6,268 nt of DNA, taken from contig DHHN01000090.1 of the NCBI GenBank assembly GCA_002403295.1, positions 1,849 through 8,116 on the forward strand, given 5' to 3'. The notes under the pieces were generated by a model, which was not told where the DNA came from, ran no database searches, and was given only the letters and a program-made list of their open reading frames with translations. A program made the translations under genes and the position numbers. The stretch's first letter is position 1; each line of letters opens with the position of its first letter. Source of the stretch: a bacterium UBP1_UBA4771 (GTDB lineage Bacteria; Krumholzibacteriota; Krumholzibacteriia; Krumholzibacteriales; Krumholzibacteriaceae). Of this stretch, positions 1 to 6,268 are shown one piece after another.

Positions 1-2276
1 CCTTTCGCCTTGTGAACGGTGAGAAGCCGCACCGCGTTCTCGTCCTCCTCGACCATCGGGGATTCGCTCTCCTCGGAGGCGAGGACCTCCTGATCTCGGA
101 ACCACCGGGCGAAACGCCGGTAGCCGCCCGCCGCCGCGTCGAAGGCGCGGGCCCCGGCGACCGCCTTTCTGATGTTGGCCGCGCGCTGGTCGCCGTGCGG
201 GCGGAGCAGCGAAAGCTCGAGAAACTTCGTGCGGGCGAGGAGCGCGAGCATCGTGCGCGAGGGCCCCGCGTCGTTCCGGGAGAGATGGAGCTCCCTCAAG
301 AGACCGAACGAAGCGGCGAGATCGGGAAACTCCTCGCACGGGGCCGCGCCGGGATCGAGATACTCGAGGCGTCCGCCCGCGCGCGTGAAAAGGAAGATCT
401 CCTCGTCGCTCGCGCCGAAAAGCGGCGACCGGAGCGCGCCGAGAAGCGCGAGCGGATCGTAGGGATCCTCGATCGCCCAGACCGCGGAGGCGAGCGCGCG
501 TATCTCTTCGCGCGTGTAGTAGAGTTTGCCTCCCTCGACGATGTAGGGGATGTTCTCGGCGCGCAGGGGATCCTCGTAGTTGTCGATGCCGGTCGTGCCC
601 GGATAGACGATCGCGACGTGGCGGTAGGAAAGCGGCTCCATGAGACGCGTCGCCGGATCCATCACCTCGAGCCCCGACGAAACGAGATGCCGGACGATCC
701 GCGCGACCGCTTCCCCCTCGCGCCGCCTGACGGCGCCGGACGAGGGCTTCTCCTCCTCCATCTCGAGATCGAAAACGACGACGGGGGCGCCGTCCCCGGG
801 ACGCCATGCCCGTATCTCGTCGTAGCGCGGCTGGTATCGCCCCTCGGGCGGCGGCTGCATGAGGGCGGAAAATGTCCCGTTCACCCATTCGACGATGCCG
901 GGAACGGACCGGAAGTTCTGGACGATCGAGAGCCGGTCCCCGCCCCCGGAGACGAGCCGTTCCTTGACGAGCTCGTATATCTCGACGTCCGCCTTGCGGA
1001 AGCGGTAGATGCTCTGCTTCGGATCCCCCACGATGAATAGCTTTCCCCGTGCGGGGGCGGCGTCGACGCCGTCGCCGCGCCCGCACGCGAGCAGCCAGAT
1101 GATCTCGGCCTGCAGGGGATCGGTGTCCTGAAACTCGTCGACGAGCAGAAAGCGGTACCGCCGGCGGAGCGCGTCGAGCGCCGCCGGGCGCTTGCAAAGC
1201 TCGCGCATCCGTATGAGCAGATCGTCGAAATCGAGAAGGCCCCCGGCCGCCTTGCGCTCCTCGGCGAAACGGAGAAAAGCGTCGAAGAGATCGTCGAGCG
1301 CCGCGGCGACGGCGTCGGAGACGCGTGCGCGCGCCTCGCCCTGCAGCCGGGCAAGCTCCTCGAAGACGCCCTTTTGGGCGGCGCAGGAGCCGGGCGGGCG
1401 CCAGTTGGATTTGTTGCCTTTCGGCTTCGAAATCTCGAGGGAGAGGAGCGCCCGCTCGAGATCCTCCCCGCGAATCGTCTCGAGGCGGGCCGCCTCGCCG
1501 ACGAGCTCCGCGATCGCGGCGAATCCGCGGTCGCTCTCGTTCGCGCAGTCGTTTCGGGCGAGGACGCGGAGCCGCTCGATCCTGCCCATGAAGGCGCCGC
1601 GGAGCTCTTCGACATCGAGCGGCGGGCTCTCCCGCCGCGGGCTCGAGCCGCGCCCGCGATCGCCCGGAGGGGGCCCCGCGGGGACTTCCGCGAAGATGCC
1701 CTCGCAGGAGCGCTCGCCGCGCCGCTCGTACGCCGCTCTCGCCATGCCGGGAAGATGCGCGACCGATCCGCCGAGGGAGACGAAGCGGCGGATCGCCTCT
1801 CCGTGAACCTCGGCCCGCCCGAGGAGAAAATCGCTCCAGCATTCGTCGAAAAAGAGCGATCCCTCGAGCGCGTCGAGTTGCGTGAACATGGGATCGATCC
1901 CCGCCTCGACCGGGTGCTCCCGGAGCACGGATGCCGCGAACGAGTGGATCGTGGAGATCGGCGCGCGCTCGAGGCGGTCGAGGGCCGCTTCGAGATTGCG
2001 GCGGCCGGGGGAGACGGCGGCGTCCCCGGAGAGCCTGCGCTCGATCTCCCGGCGTATGCGGATCTTCATCTCCCCGGCGGCCTTCTCGGTAAAGGTGATC
2101 GCGACGACCTCCTCCACCGCCGCCCGTCCGCTCTCGACGATCGCGAGAAAACGCTCGACGAGGAGAGTCGTCTTCCCCGTGCCGGCCCCCGCCTCGACGC
2201 AGAACGAGCGGTCGAGATCGCGGGCGGCGCGCTCGCGCGCCTCGCGGTCGACCGGCTCTCCCGCGCGCGATCTCAT
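1..2276 (-). CDS. addA: AddA/RecB-like UvrD-family helicase subunit, 3' end missing
   Basis: This is the ATP-driven motor subunit of an AddAB-type helicase-nuclease that unwinds and resects double-strand breaks in the cytoplasm. Reading from ATG at 2276, 758 codons are open to the left edge with no stop. Superfamily 1A motifs appear in order: Walker A GAGTGKT (residues 30-36), motif Ia TFTEKAA (61-67), TIHSF (109-113), LDFDDL (348-353), motif II DEFQD (380-384), motif III GDPKQSIYR (417-425), motif IV QNFRS (453-457) and the start of motif V TVHKAK (753-758). A Pro/Arg-rich stretch lies near residues 195-220. The usual Q-motif glutamine ahead of Walker A is not evident; Arg14 is near that position. 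The start overlaps the stop of the AddB-like gene as ATGA, which indicates translational coupling. Full-length AddA or RecB is roughly 1200 residues, so about 400 residues, including any C-terminal nuclease domain, lie outside. It could be annotated only as a UvrD-helicase domain protein; the pairing with the AddB-like gene favours AddA-like. Confidence 0.93.
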   Translation of the reverse strand, partial: MRSRAGEPVDREARERAARDLDRSFCVEAGAGTGKTTLLVERFLAIVESGRAAVEEVVAITFTEKAAGEMKIRIRREIERRLSGDAAVSPGRRNLEAALDRLERAPISTIHSFAASVLREHPVEAGIDPMFTQLDALEGSLFFDECWSDFLLGRAEVHGEAIRRFVSLGGSVAHLPGMARAAYERRGERSCEGIFAEVPAGPPPGDRGRGSSPRRESPPLDVEELRGAFMGRIERLRVLARNDCANESDRGFAAIAELVGEAARLETIRGEDLERALLSLEISKPKGNKSNWRPPGSCAAQKGVFEELARLQGEARARVSDAVAAALDDLFDAFLRFAEERKAAGGLLDFDDLLIRMRELCKRPAALDALRRRYRFLLVDEFQDTDPLQAEIIWLLACGRGDGVDAAPARGKLFIVGDPKQSIYRFRKADVEIYELVKERLVSGGGDRLSIVQNFRSVPGIVEWVNGTFSALMQPPPEGRYQPRYDEIRAWRPGDGAPVVVFDLEMEEEKPSSGAVRRREGEAVARIVRHLVSSGLEVMDPATRLMEPLSYRHVAIVYPGTTGIDNYEDPLRAENIPYIVEGGKLYYTREEIRALASAVWAIEDPYDPLALLGALRSPLFGASDEEIFLFTRAGGRLEYLDPGAAPCEEFPDLAASFGLLRELHLSRNDAGPSRTMLALLARTKFLELSLLRPHGDQRAANIRKAVAGARAFDAAAGGYRRFARWFRDQEVLASEESESPMVEEDENAVRLLTVHKAK

Positions 2277-5200
2277 GACTCCTCCCCCGCGGCGCCCCGC
2301 ATCTCGAGGTAGGCGAGCGCGCGCGGATCGTGCCGCGCCTTTCTCTCGAAGAGGCGCGCGGCCCCCGCCGTGCACGCGATCTTGAAATCGCAGTACCGGC
2401 ATGTCTCGTCGCCGGCCGGAGCGAAGAAGAGGCCCTCCTCGATGCCGCGCGTCGTCGTCTCGATGATCCGCGCGAATGTTTCGCCGCTCTCGTTCCAGCG
2501 ATTCCCGGAGAATCGCACGGAACGCTTTCCTCCCGCTCCGACGCGCCGGTAGAGCGCCTCGCCCGCCTCGACGGGTCGATCGAGAAGCCGCGAAGCGGCC
2601 AAGAGATATACGGGAAGCTGGAGAGCCGTCCCGCCGCCGAGGTCCTGATCCCGTCCCCCGAGACGCCCCGTCTTGTAATCGATGACGCGGAAACGCCCGT
2701 CCGGCGCGACGTCGATGCGGTCGATCCGCCCGTGAAAGTGGACGAGCCGGTCGCCCCGGTCGTGGGCGACGGCGGCCCGGTCCCCTCCTCGTCCGAACGG
2801 CCGCTCGAAATGAACCGGCATGAAGTCGTCGGGATCGAGGCGTTCCTCCTCGAGAAAGAAGCGTATCGACTCGATCACGATGCGCTTCTCCATTTCCCAG
2901 AAGACGGGGAGCCCGACCGGCTCCGTTCGCGGAAACTCCGCGAGCATTGTTTCGGCGACCCGGTCGGCTATGGCGAAAAGCCGATCCGGCGGCGCCTCCC
3001 TCGCCGGAAGGAATCCGGCCGAGGCGAGCTCGTCGAACACGCCGGCGAGTATGCGGTGAACGAGTATGCCGCGCTGAGCGGGGGTCGCGGAGACGATCCG
3101 CTCGGGCTCTTCGAGCGCCTCGACATCGAGGAGATCTCCGACGAAATACGCGAAGGGGCAGCCGGCCCAACGTTCAAGCGCCGTCGGGGAGAACCGGTAT
3201 CCGCGCTCCTCCATGCCGCGACGGAGCTCCTCCCGCGCGCGCGCCGACGACATGACGCCGTCGTAGGGCGTGAACTCCCGCGAACCCCATCGGCCGCGCA
3301 CGAGGCGCGCGCCCCGCAGGAAAAACCGGTTCGCCGGGGGCGCGCCGGCGCCGCCGCGCGATGCGCGCGCCGATTCGAAATCGAACTCGGCGAGGCTCAT
3401 GATCTCGAGCCCGCGCCGCTCCGGCCCTCCCCTCCCGAGGCGTATCGCCCCGGCCTGCGGCGCTCCGGCGCCGTTCGCCGCGCCGAACCCCGCATATCGG
3501 AGAACGAACGACGGCATCCGCTCCTTTCCCGTACCCTGCTCGAAGCGGGGAACGCTCAGCACGCAATCGCCGCGGGCCGACTCGAGCGCCATGGCGAAGA
3601 GAAGCGCATCCTCTGCGGCGCGCTCGCTTTTTCGGGAGAGAGCGATCGCGCCGGACGACCAGGCGCCGAGCGCGGCCCGGGCGTCGTCGTGGAGAAACGG
3701 ATCCTGGCGCGCGGGACCTGGGAAGAGACGCTCGGCGAGACCCGGCATGAACACCGCCTCGAAAGAGAGCCCGCGCGCCTCGTGGAGGGACAACACGCTG
3801 ACGCCGCCGCCGCCGAACCGGCCATGCGCGGCGCGCGCCTCCTCGATCGCCGCGGCGGCGACGCGGAAAAACCGTCCGGGCGTCGCGGCGCTTCCGAGCG
3901 CGTCGAGCCGCCCGAGCGACTCGACGATCCCGCAGACGCGTTCGACGTCCTCGGACGGGGCGAAGAGCCCGCGAACGAGCGCGGCGAAGCGCTCCGAACG
4001 CTCGGTCCACCCGGCGGCGCCCCGCATCGACGGCAGCGCCTCGTCGATCCTCCGCAGCACGGTGTGCGCGTGCCGGACCGCGGCGAGCGAGCGCTCGTGC
4101 ATCTTCCCCTTCTCGACGGCCGTCGCGATGCGGGAGGCGAGCGCGGCGTTCTCCTCGATCCATCCCCGCTCGCCGACGATACCCGCCTCTGCGCTGTCGC
4201 GAACCCAGAGGGCGAGATGATCGGCGGCGGCGTCTTCCGCGTCGAAGGCGCGAAGCGGCGCCGAGACGAGAAACTCGACGAGCTCGCGCCGCTCGAGACC
4301 GCGATCGAGGAGCGCGAGCAGGGCGCGGACGGCCTTCGCGGCCGGGCTCGTCACGGTGAGCGGACGCGAGCCGAGCGCATACGGTATCCCCGCCTCGTCG
4401 AAGATCTCTCCGACGAGATCGGCATAGGCCTGCGGCGCGGGGAGAACGACCGCAACGTCGTCGAAGAGAAGGCGCCCGTCGCGGACGAGCGTGAGGATGC
4501 GACGCGCGATCTCGCGTATCTCCTCCTCCTCGCCGGGGAGACTGAGGAGCACGGGCGCGTCCGCGCCGACCCGGCCGGGCCCGCCGCCTCCCGCGCCCGC
4601 GTCCCGCACGTCAAACCCTTCCCGTTCGAGGCGCTCGCGCAACCGCCCGGCGAAACGATGGGCCTCCCCGCCGCTCCAGGGCAGGAAGATCTCGAGATCG
4701 GCCCGCGAGGCGACGCGCTCGAGGACGCGCCGTTGCATCTCGTTCAGATCGTAGAACCCGTACACGTAGATCGTCGAGCGGAGCGCTTCCGGAACGCCCC
4801 CCCGGAGCGCGTCCTCGAATATCGAGTGGAGATCTCCCCCGAGCGCCTCGACGCGTTCCCGGTATCGCCCGAAGAGCGCGAGCGTTCCGCGGGCCTTCTC
4901 GTCGAAGCGCCCGGCCGCGCCGCTCTCTCCGAGCAGCCGCCGGGCGAGCTCCCCGGTGCAGCCGCCCTCGGAAAGATCGGCGAACGTCGCGGAAAGCGCC
5001 CCCCCGAACCCTTTCATCCCGGCCGTCTCCCCGAACACGGCCGGCACGCGGGGCCCCGCGAGAATCTCGTCGACGATCACGCCGGCGGCGAACGGAGGAA
5101 GGAGCGCGCGCGGGCCTTCCGGAACGGTCTCGGCGAGGGCGCGCGCGAGATCGGCGAAGGTCATGAACCGCACGTTGAAGACGCCGCCGAGCCGGCGGGC

Positions 5201-5353
5201 GAGCGAGCGGCCGAGATGAGCGGCAAGGAGGTTCGATCCGACGAGAATCGTGAGGGGACGGGCGCGGTCGGACCGGCGCGCCGCCTCGATGCGATCGAGG
5301 AGCGCCGGTTCGAGATCACGATGCATCCTGCCGGCGGATACGATTCGGCCCAT
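2273..5353 (-). CDS. addB: AddB-like PD-(D/E)XK nuclease with degenerate helicase half
   Basis: This 1026-residue protein is the nuclease and scaffold subunit expected to work with the overlapping AddA-like helicase in processing double-strand DNA ends. The N-terminal half keeps the AddB helicase-like layout: ILVGSNLLAAHLGR (36-49) where a Walker A would sit but without GKT, a DVAVVLPAPQAYADL block near 300, and a degenerate motif V (HEARGL, 524-529). The C-terminal half is a RecB-family nuclease: SPTALERWAGCPF with Cys732, His766 in RGILVHRIL, GRIDRID with Asp878 and Asp881, IDYKTG with Asp892 and Lys894, and QLPVY with Gln912 and Tyr916. Cys732 with Cys985, Cys988 and Cys994 (C-x2-C-x5-C) matches the 4Fe-4S staple known in AddB. 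It is somewhat shorter than Bacillus AddB (about 1160 residues). ATG 5353 is preferred because AGGGG lies 5 nt upstream and GRMHRDLEPALLDRI fits the family N-terminus; Met10 is a weaker alternative. The subfamily name is less certain than the domain calls. Confidence 0.93.
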   Translation of the reverse strand: MGRIVSAGRMHRDLEPALLDRIEAARRSDRARPLTILVGSNLLAAHLGRSLARRLGGVFNVRFMTFADLARALAETVPEGPRALLPPFAAGVIVDEILAGPRVPAVFGETAGMKGFGGALSATFADLSEGGCTGELARRLLGESGAAGRFDEKARGTLALFGRYRERVEALGGDLHSIFEDALRGGVPEALRSTIYVYGFYDLNEMQRRVLERVASRADLEIFLPWSGGEAHRFAGRLRERLEREGFDVRDAGAGGGGPGRVGADAPVLLSLPGEEEEIREIARRILTLVRDGRLLFDDVAVVLPAPQAYADLVGEIFDEAGIPYALGSRPLTVTSPAAKAVRALLALLDRGLERRELVEFLVSAPLRAFDAEDAAADHLALWVRDSAEAGIVGERGWIEENAALASRIATAVEKGKMHERSLAAVRHAHTVLRRIDEALPSMRGAAGWTERSERFAALVRGLFAPSEDVERVCGIVESLGRLDALGSAATPGRFFRVAAAAIEEARAAHGRFGGGGVSVLSLHEARGLSFEAVFMPGLAERLFPGPARQDPFLHDDARAALGAWSSGAIALSRKSERAAEDALLFAMALESARGDCVLSVPRFEQGTGKERMPSFVLRYAGFGAANGAGAPQAGAIRLGRGGPERRGLEIMSLAEFDFESARASRGGAGAPPANRFFLRGARLVRGRWGSREFTPYDGVMSSARAREELRRGMEERGYRFSPTALERWAGCPFAYFVGDLLDVEALEEPERIVSATPAQRGILVHRILAGVFDELASAGFLPAREAPPDRLFAIADRVAETMLAEFPRTEPVGLPVFWEMEKRIVIESIRFFLEEERLDPDDFMPVHFERPFGRGGDRAAVAHDRGDRLVHFHGRIDRIDVAPDGRFRVIDYKTGRLGGRDQDLGGGTALQLPVYLLAASRLLDRPVEAGEALYRRVGAGGKRSVRFSGNRWNESGETFARIIETTTRGIEEGLFFAPAGDETCRYCDFKIACTAGAARLFERKARHDPRALAYLEMRGAAGEES
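2279..2288 (-). promoter_or_regulatory. Shine-Dalgarno of the AddA-like gene inside the end of addB
   Basis: GGGGGAGGAG on the minus strand lies in the last codons of the AddB-like gene, with its GGAGG 4 nt before ATG 2276. Together with the ATGA stop/start overlap (2273-2276) it fixes the start and indicates coupled translation of both subunits at a defined ratio. Confidence 0.7.
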
Positions 5354-5358
5354 GGAAG

Positions 5359-5363
5359 CCCCT
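5359..5363 (-). promoter_or_regulatory. Shine-Dalgarno of the AddB-like gene
   Basis: AGGGG on the minus strand lies 5 nt before ATG 5353. It supports this start over the in-frame Met10 codon, which has only a weak AGG directly before it. Only 12 nt separate it from the base of the upstream hairpin. Confidence 0.55.
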
Positions 5364-5375
5364 GCGGATGGAGAT

Positions 5376-5407
5376 GCCGGTGCGGGGAGCCGCGCCCCCG
5401 CACCGGC
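5376..5407 (-). terminator. Perfect 12-bp inverted repeat hairpin between the surface-protein gene and addB
   Basis: Arms GCCGGTGCGGGG (5376-5387) and CCCCGCACCGGC (5396-5407) are exact complements around an 8-nt loop. The element lies 27 nt after the stop codon of the surface-protein gene and 12 nt before the addB Shine-Dalgarno. Position and GC-rich stem suggest a transcription terminator for the upstream gene. No T-tract follows on the transcribed strand (ATCTCCATCC), so it is not a canonical intrinsic terminator. Alternatives are an mRNA 3'-end stabiliser, an attenuator in an addB leader, or a protein-binding inverted repeat. The hairpin is seen directly; its function is inferred. Confidence 0.6.
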
Positions 5408-5434
5408 GTCGCGACAATATCAACCGGCGATCCC

Positions 5435-6268
5435 TTACGACTTGCTCTTCATGCGGCGCCGCATGAAGATCGCGGCGACGACGACGAGCGCGGCGATGAG
5501 GATCGCGGCGACCGCCGGCGTCATGAGGGGCACCGATTGAGGCTCGATCACGTGAACGACCTGCACGCAGGTGTCGTACGCATCCTCCAACCACGCGACG
5601 ATCGTCAGGGTGTCATGCGTGCAGACGGTCGCGCTTCCGACGTTCAGAATGGCGTACACGTCCTCGCACGTTCCGCCGAGCACGCCAACCGAGCCGCCGG
5701 GGACCGTCATCGGAATGCGTCCCGTGCTCGTGATCCCGTAGTAGATCGTCGTGAGCGGCGCGCAGTTGTCCTGGTTGCAGATCGAGAACGGCACGTACGC
5801 CTGCGTCTGGCCGCGCTCGACGAGCGTCAGCGTATCCTGGAACACGGCAAGCGCCGGCGGAGCGTCGACGACCGTCACGATGAGGGTGTCGTGCTGCCAG
5901 TACTTGACGCCGGTGGTGATGCGGATGCTCGGATCGACGCAGTCGCCGCAGGTCGGATCGCACACGCCCGCGTTGTTCATGTAGTACGTCGCGCAGATGA
6001 TCGTGTCCTTTTCGCCGGGCGAAACGGAGCACGGCGAGGTGATCTGCACGTCCTGCCACCAGAGGGTGTTCGAGTTGAGTCTGATGAGGGTGCCGAACGC
6101 CGGATCGCCGGAAACGGCCCAGCCCTTGAGGCTCCACACGTGGCAGCAGAAGGTGTCCGGCGCCACGCACTGACCGGAGAAACCCGAAAGGTTCGCCGGG
6201 GCGATGAGCTGCTCGATCGTCTGTCCGGGGTAAATGTCCTGGTAGTCGATGCCGTCCGGAGCCGTCGC
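5435..6268 (-). CDS. Cys-rich secreted/surface protein with C-terminal membrane anchor, 5' end missing
   Basis: I do not recognise a named family. The frame ends at TAA (5435-5437) and stays open to the right edge, giving 277 visible residues. The GTG at 6166 is internal, because the frame continues upstream of it with similar extracellular-type sequence (for example DIYPGQTIEQLIAPANLSG). The visible ectodomain is rich in Thr, Val, Asp and Gly and has 13 cysteines, including CCHVW, CDPTCGDC and ICNQDNC. Repeated DT-initiated strand-like segments (DTIICATYY, DTLIVTVVD, DTLTLV, DTLTIVAW) suggest tandem Ig-like or other beta-sandwich units. The C-terminus reads VPLMTP, about 18 hydrophobic residues (visible 252-269), then RRRMKSKS: one membrane segment with a positive inside tail. 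The signal peptide would lie outside the window. Likely role: an exported, disulfide-stabilised, anchored surface protein of unknown function. It shows no link in function to the nuclease pair downstream, and a hairpin separates them. Confidence 0.85.
   Translation of the reverse strand, partial: ATAPDGIDYQDIYPGQTIEQLIAPANLSGFSGQCVAPDTFCCHVWSLKGWAVSGDPAFGTLIRLNSNTLWWQDVQITSPCSVSPGEKDTIICATYYMNNAGVCDPTCGDCVDPSIRITTGVKYWQHDTLIVTVVDAPPALAVFQDTLTLVERGQTQAYVPFSICNQDNCAPLTTIYYGITSTGRIPMTVPGGSVGVLGGTCEDVYAILNVGSATVCTHDTLTIVAWLEDAYDTCVQVVHVIEPQSVPLMTPAVAAILIAALVVVAAIFMRRRMKSKS
5446..5469. repeat. Perfect 24-bp palindrome at the 3' end of the surface-protein gene
   Basis: The half-site tcttcatgcggc (5446-5457) is followed directly by its exact reverse complement (5458-5469) with no spacer. 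It lies inside the coding sequence, over the codons for the FMRRRMK segment of the anchor's basic tail, and ends 8 nt before the stop codon. It could be a dimeric regulator site upstream of addB, could form a hairpin in RNA or single-stranded DNA, or could arise by chance from the nearly symmetric codons of M-R-R-R-M. The symmetry is certain; a function is not. Confidence 0.55.

Larger units (their letters stand above)
5354..5434. other. 81-nt intergenic region between the surface-protein gene and addB
   Basis: This is the only gap between genes in the window. It contains the 12-bp inverted repeat and the addB Shine-Dalgarno. Its only AT-leaning stretch is gcgacaatatcaacc near 5411-5425. I see no convincing -35/-10 pair on the minus strand, so addBA transcription either starts within the 3' part of the upstream gene, uses a promoter type I cannot recognise, or depends on readthrough past the hairpin. 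Confidence 0.6.

Noticed and set aside
12..1040. 342-residue open frame on the plus strand opposite the AddA-like gene
   Set aside because: The minus strand here carries helicase motifs II to V in one continuous frame. The plus-strand frame is Arg/Glu/Asp-rich with no recognisable motif, as expected of an antisense frame in GC-rich coding DNA.
1374..2312. 312-residue plus-strand open frame across the addB/addA junction
   Set aside because: It lies opposite Walker A and motif Ia of the AddA-like gene and has low-complexity Arg/Ala/Asp composition.
3174..4163. 329-residue minus-strand frame inside addB
   Set aside because: It is in another frame of the AddB-like gene and is extremely Arg-rich. 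The addB frame covers the degenerate motif V here.
3270..4220. 316-residue plus-strand open frame opposite addB
   Set aside because: It is antisense to recognisable AddB-like protein sequence and is Ser/Arg/Pro-rich without motifs.
5408..5415. 8-bp palindrome GTCGCGAC next to the hairpin
   Set aside because: It is too short and too likely in GC-rich DNA to support a function.
5415..5425. TTGATATTGT on the minus strand as a promoter element for addB
   Set aside because: TTGATA resembles a -35 box and TATTGT a weak -10 box, but they overlap each other and neither has a matching partner at normal spacing.
6164..6166. GTG at 6166 as the start of the surface-protein gene
   Set aside because: The frame is open upstream to the window edge with plausible protein sequence, no signal peptide follows the GTG, and the cysteine pattern continues across it.
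1..6268. tRNA, rRNA, CRISPR array, insertion sequence or att sites
   Set aside because: Almost all of the window is coding on the minus strand, and I saw no spaced direct repeats, cloverleaf-like segments, transposase motifs or terminal inverted repeats by eye.

Overview
The window is GC-rich, bacterial in layout, and all three genes read leftward on the minus strand. From right to left in transcription order these are: the 3' part of a gene for a secreted or surface-anchored, cysteine-rich protein (cut by the right edge); an 81-nt gap holding a strong hairpin; a complete AddB-like nuclease gene; and an AddA-like helicase gene that overlaps it by 4 nt and is cut by the left edge.

The two left genes form a translationally coupled pair for a double-strand-break processing helicase-nuclease of the AddAB/RecBCD type. 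The AddB-like subunit has a helicase-like N-terminal half without a visible Walker A motif. Its C-terminal PD-(D/E)XK nuclease is intact and carries the four cysteines expected to hold a 4Fe-4S cluster. The AddA-like subunit has superfamily 1A helicase motifs I, Ia, II, III, IV and V in order. It leaves the window within motif V, so whether it carries a second nuclease domain cannot be seen. Together they would unwind and resect broken DNA ends for RecA loading.

The right-hand gene is unrelated in function. It encodes a Cys-rich, probably beta-sandwich ectodomain ending in a VPLMTP motif, a single hydrophobic segment and a basic tail (RRRMKSKS), which is the layout of a C-terminal membrane anchor or sorting signal. 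Its last codons contain a perfect 24-bp palindrome, and a 12-bp inverted repeat follows in the gap before the AddB-like gene.

The organism cannot be fixed from this. High GC, an AddAB-like pair of the 'VEAGAGTGKT' helicase type and a Cys-rich anchored surface protein would suit an uncultivated high-GC lineage near the FCB group or Deltaproteobacteria-like bacteria (for example Eisenbacteria-type genomes), but that is inference with low confidence. I found no tRNA, rRNA, CRISPR array, transposon or integrase. The AddAB-like system is of a known type; the less explained items are the two symmetric DNA elements and the anchored surface protein.
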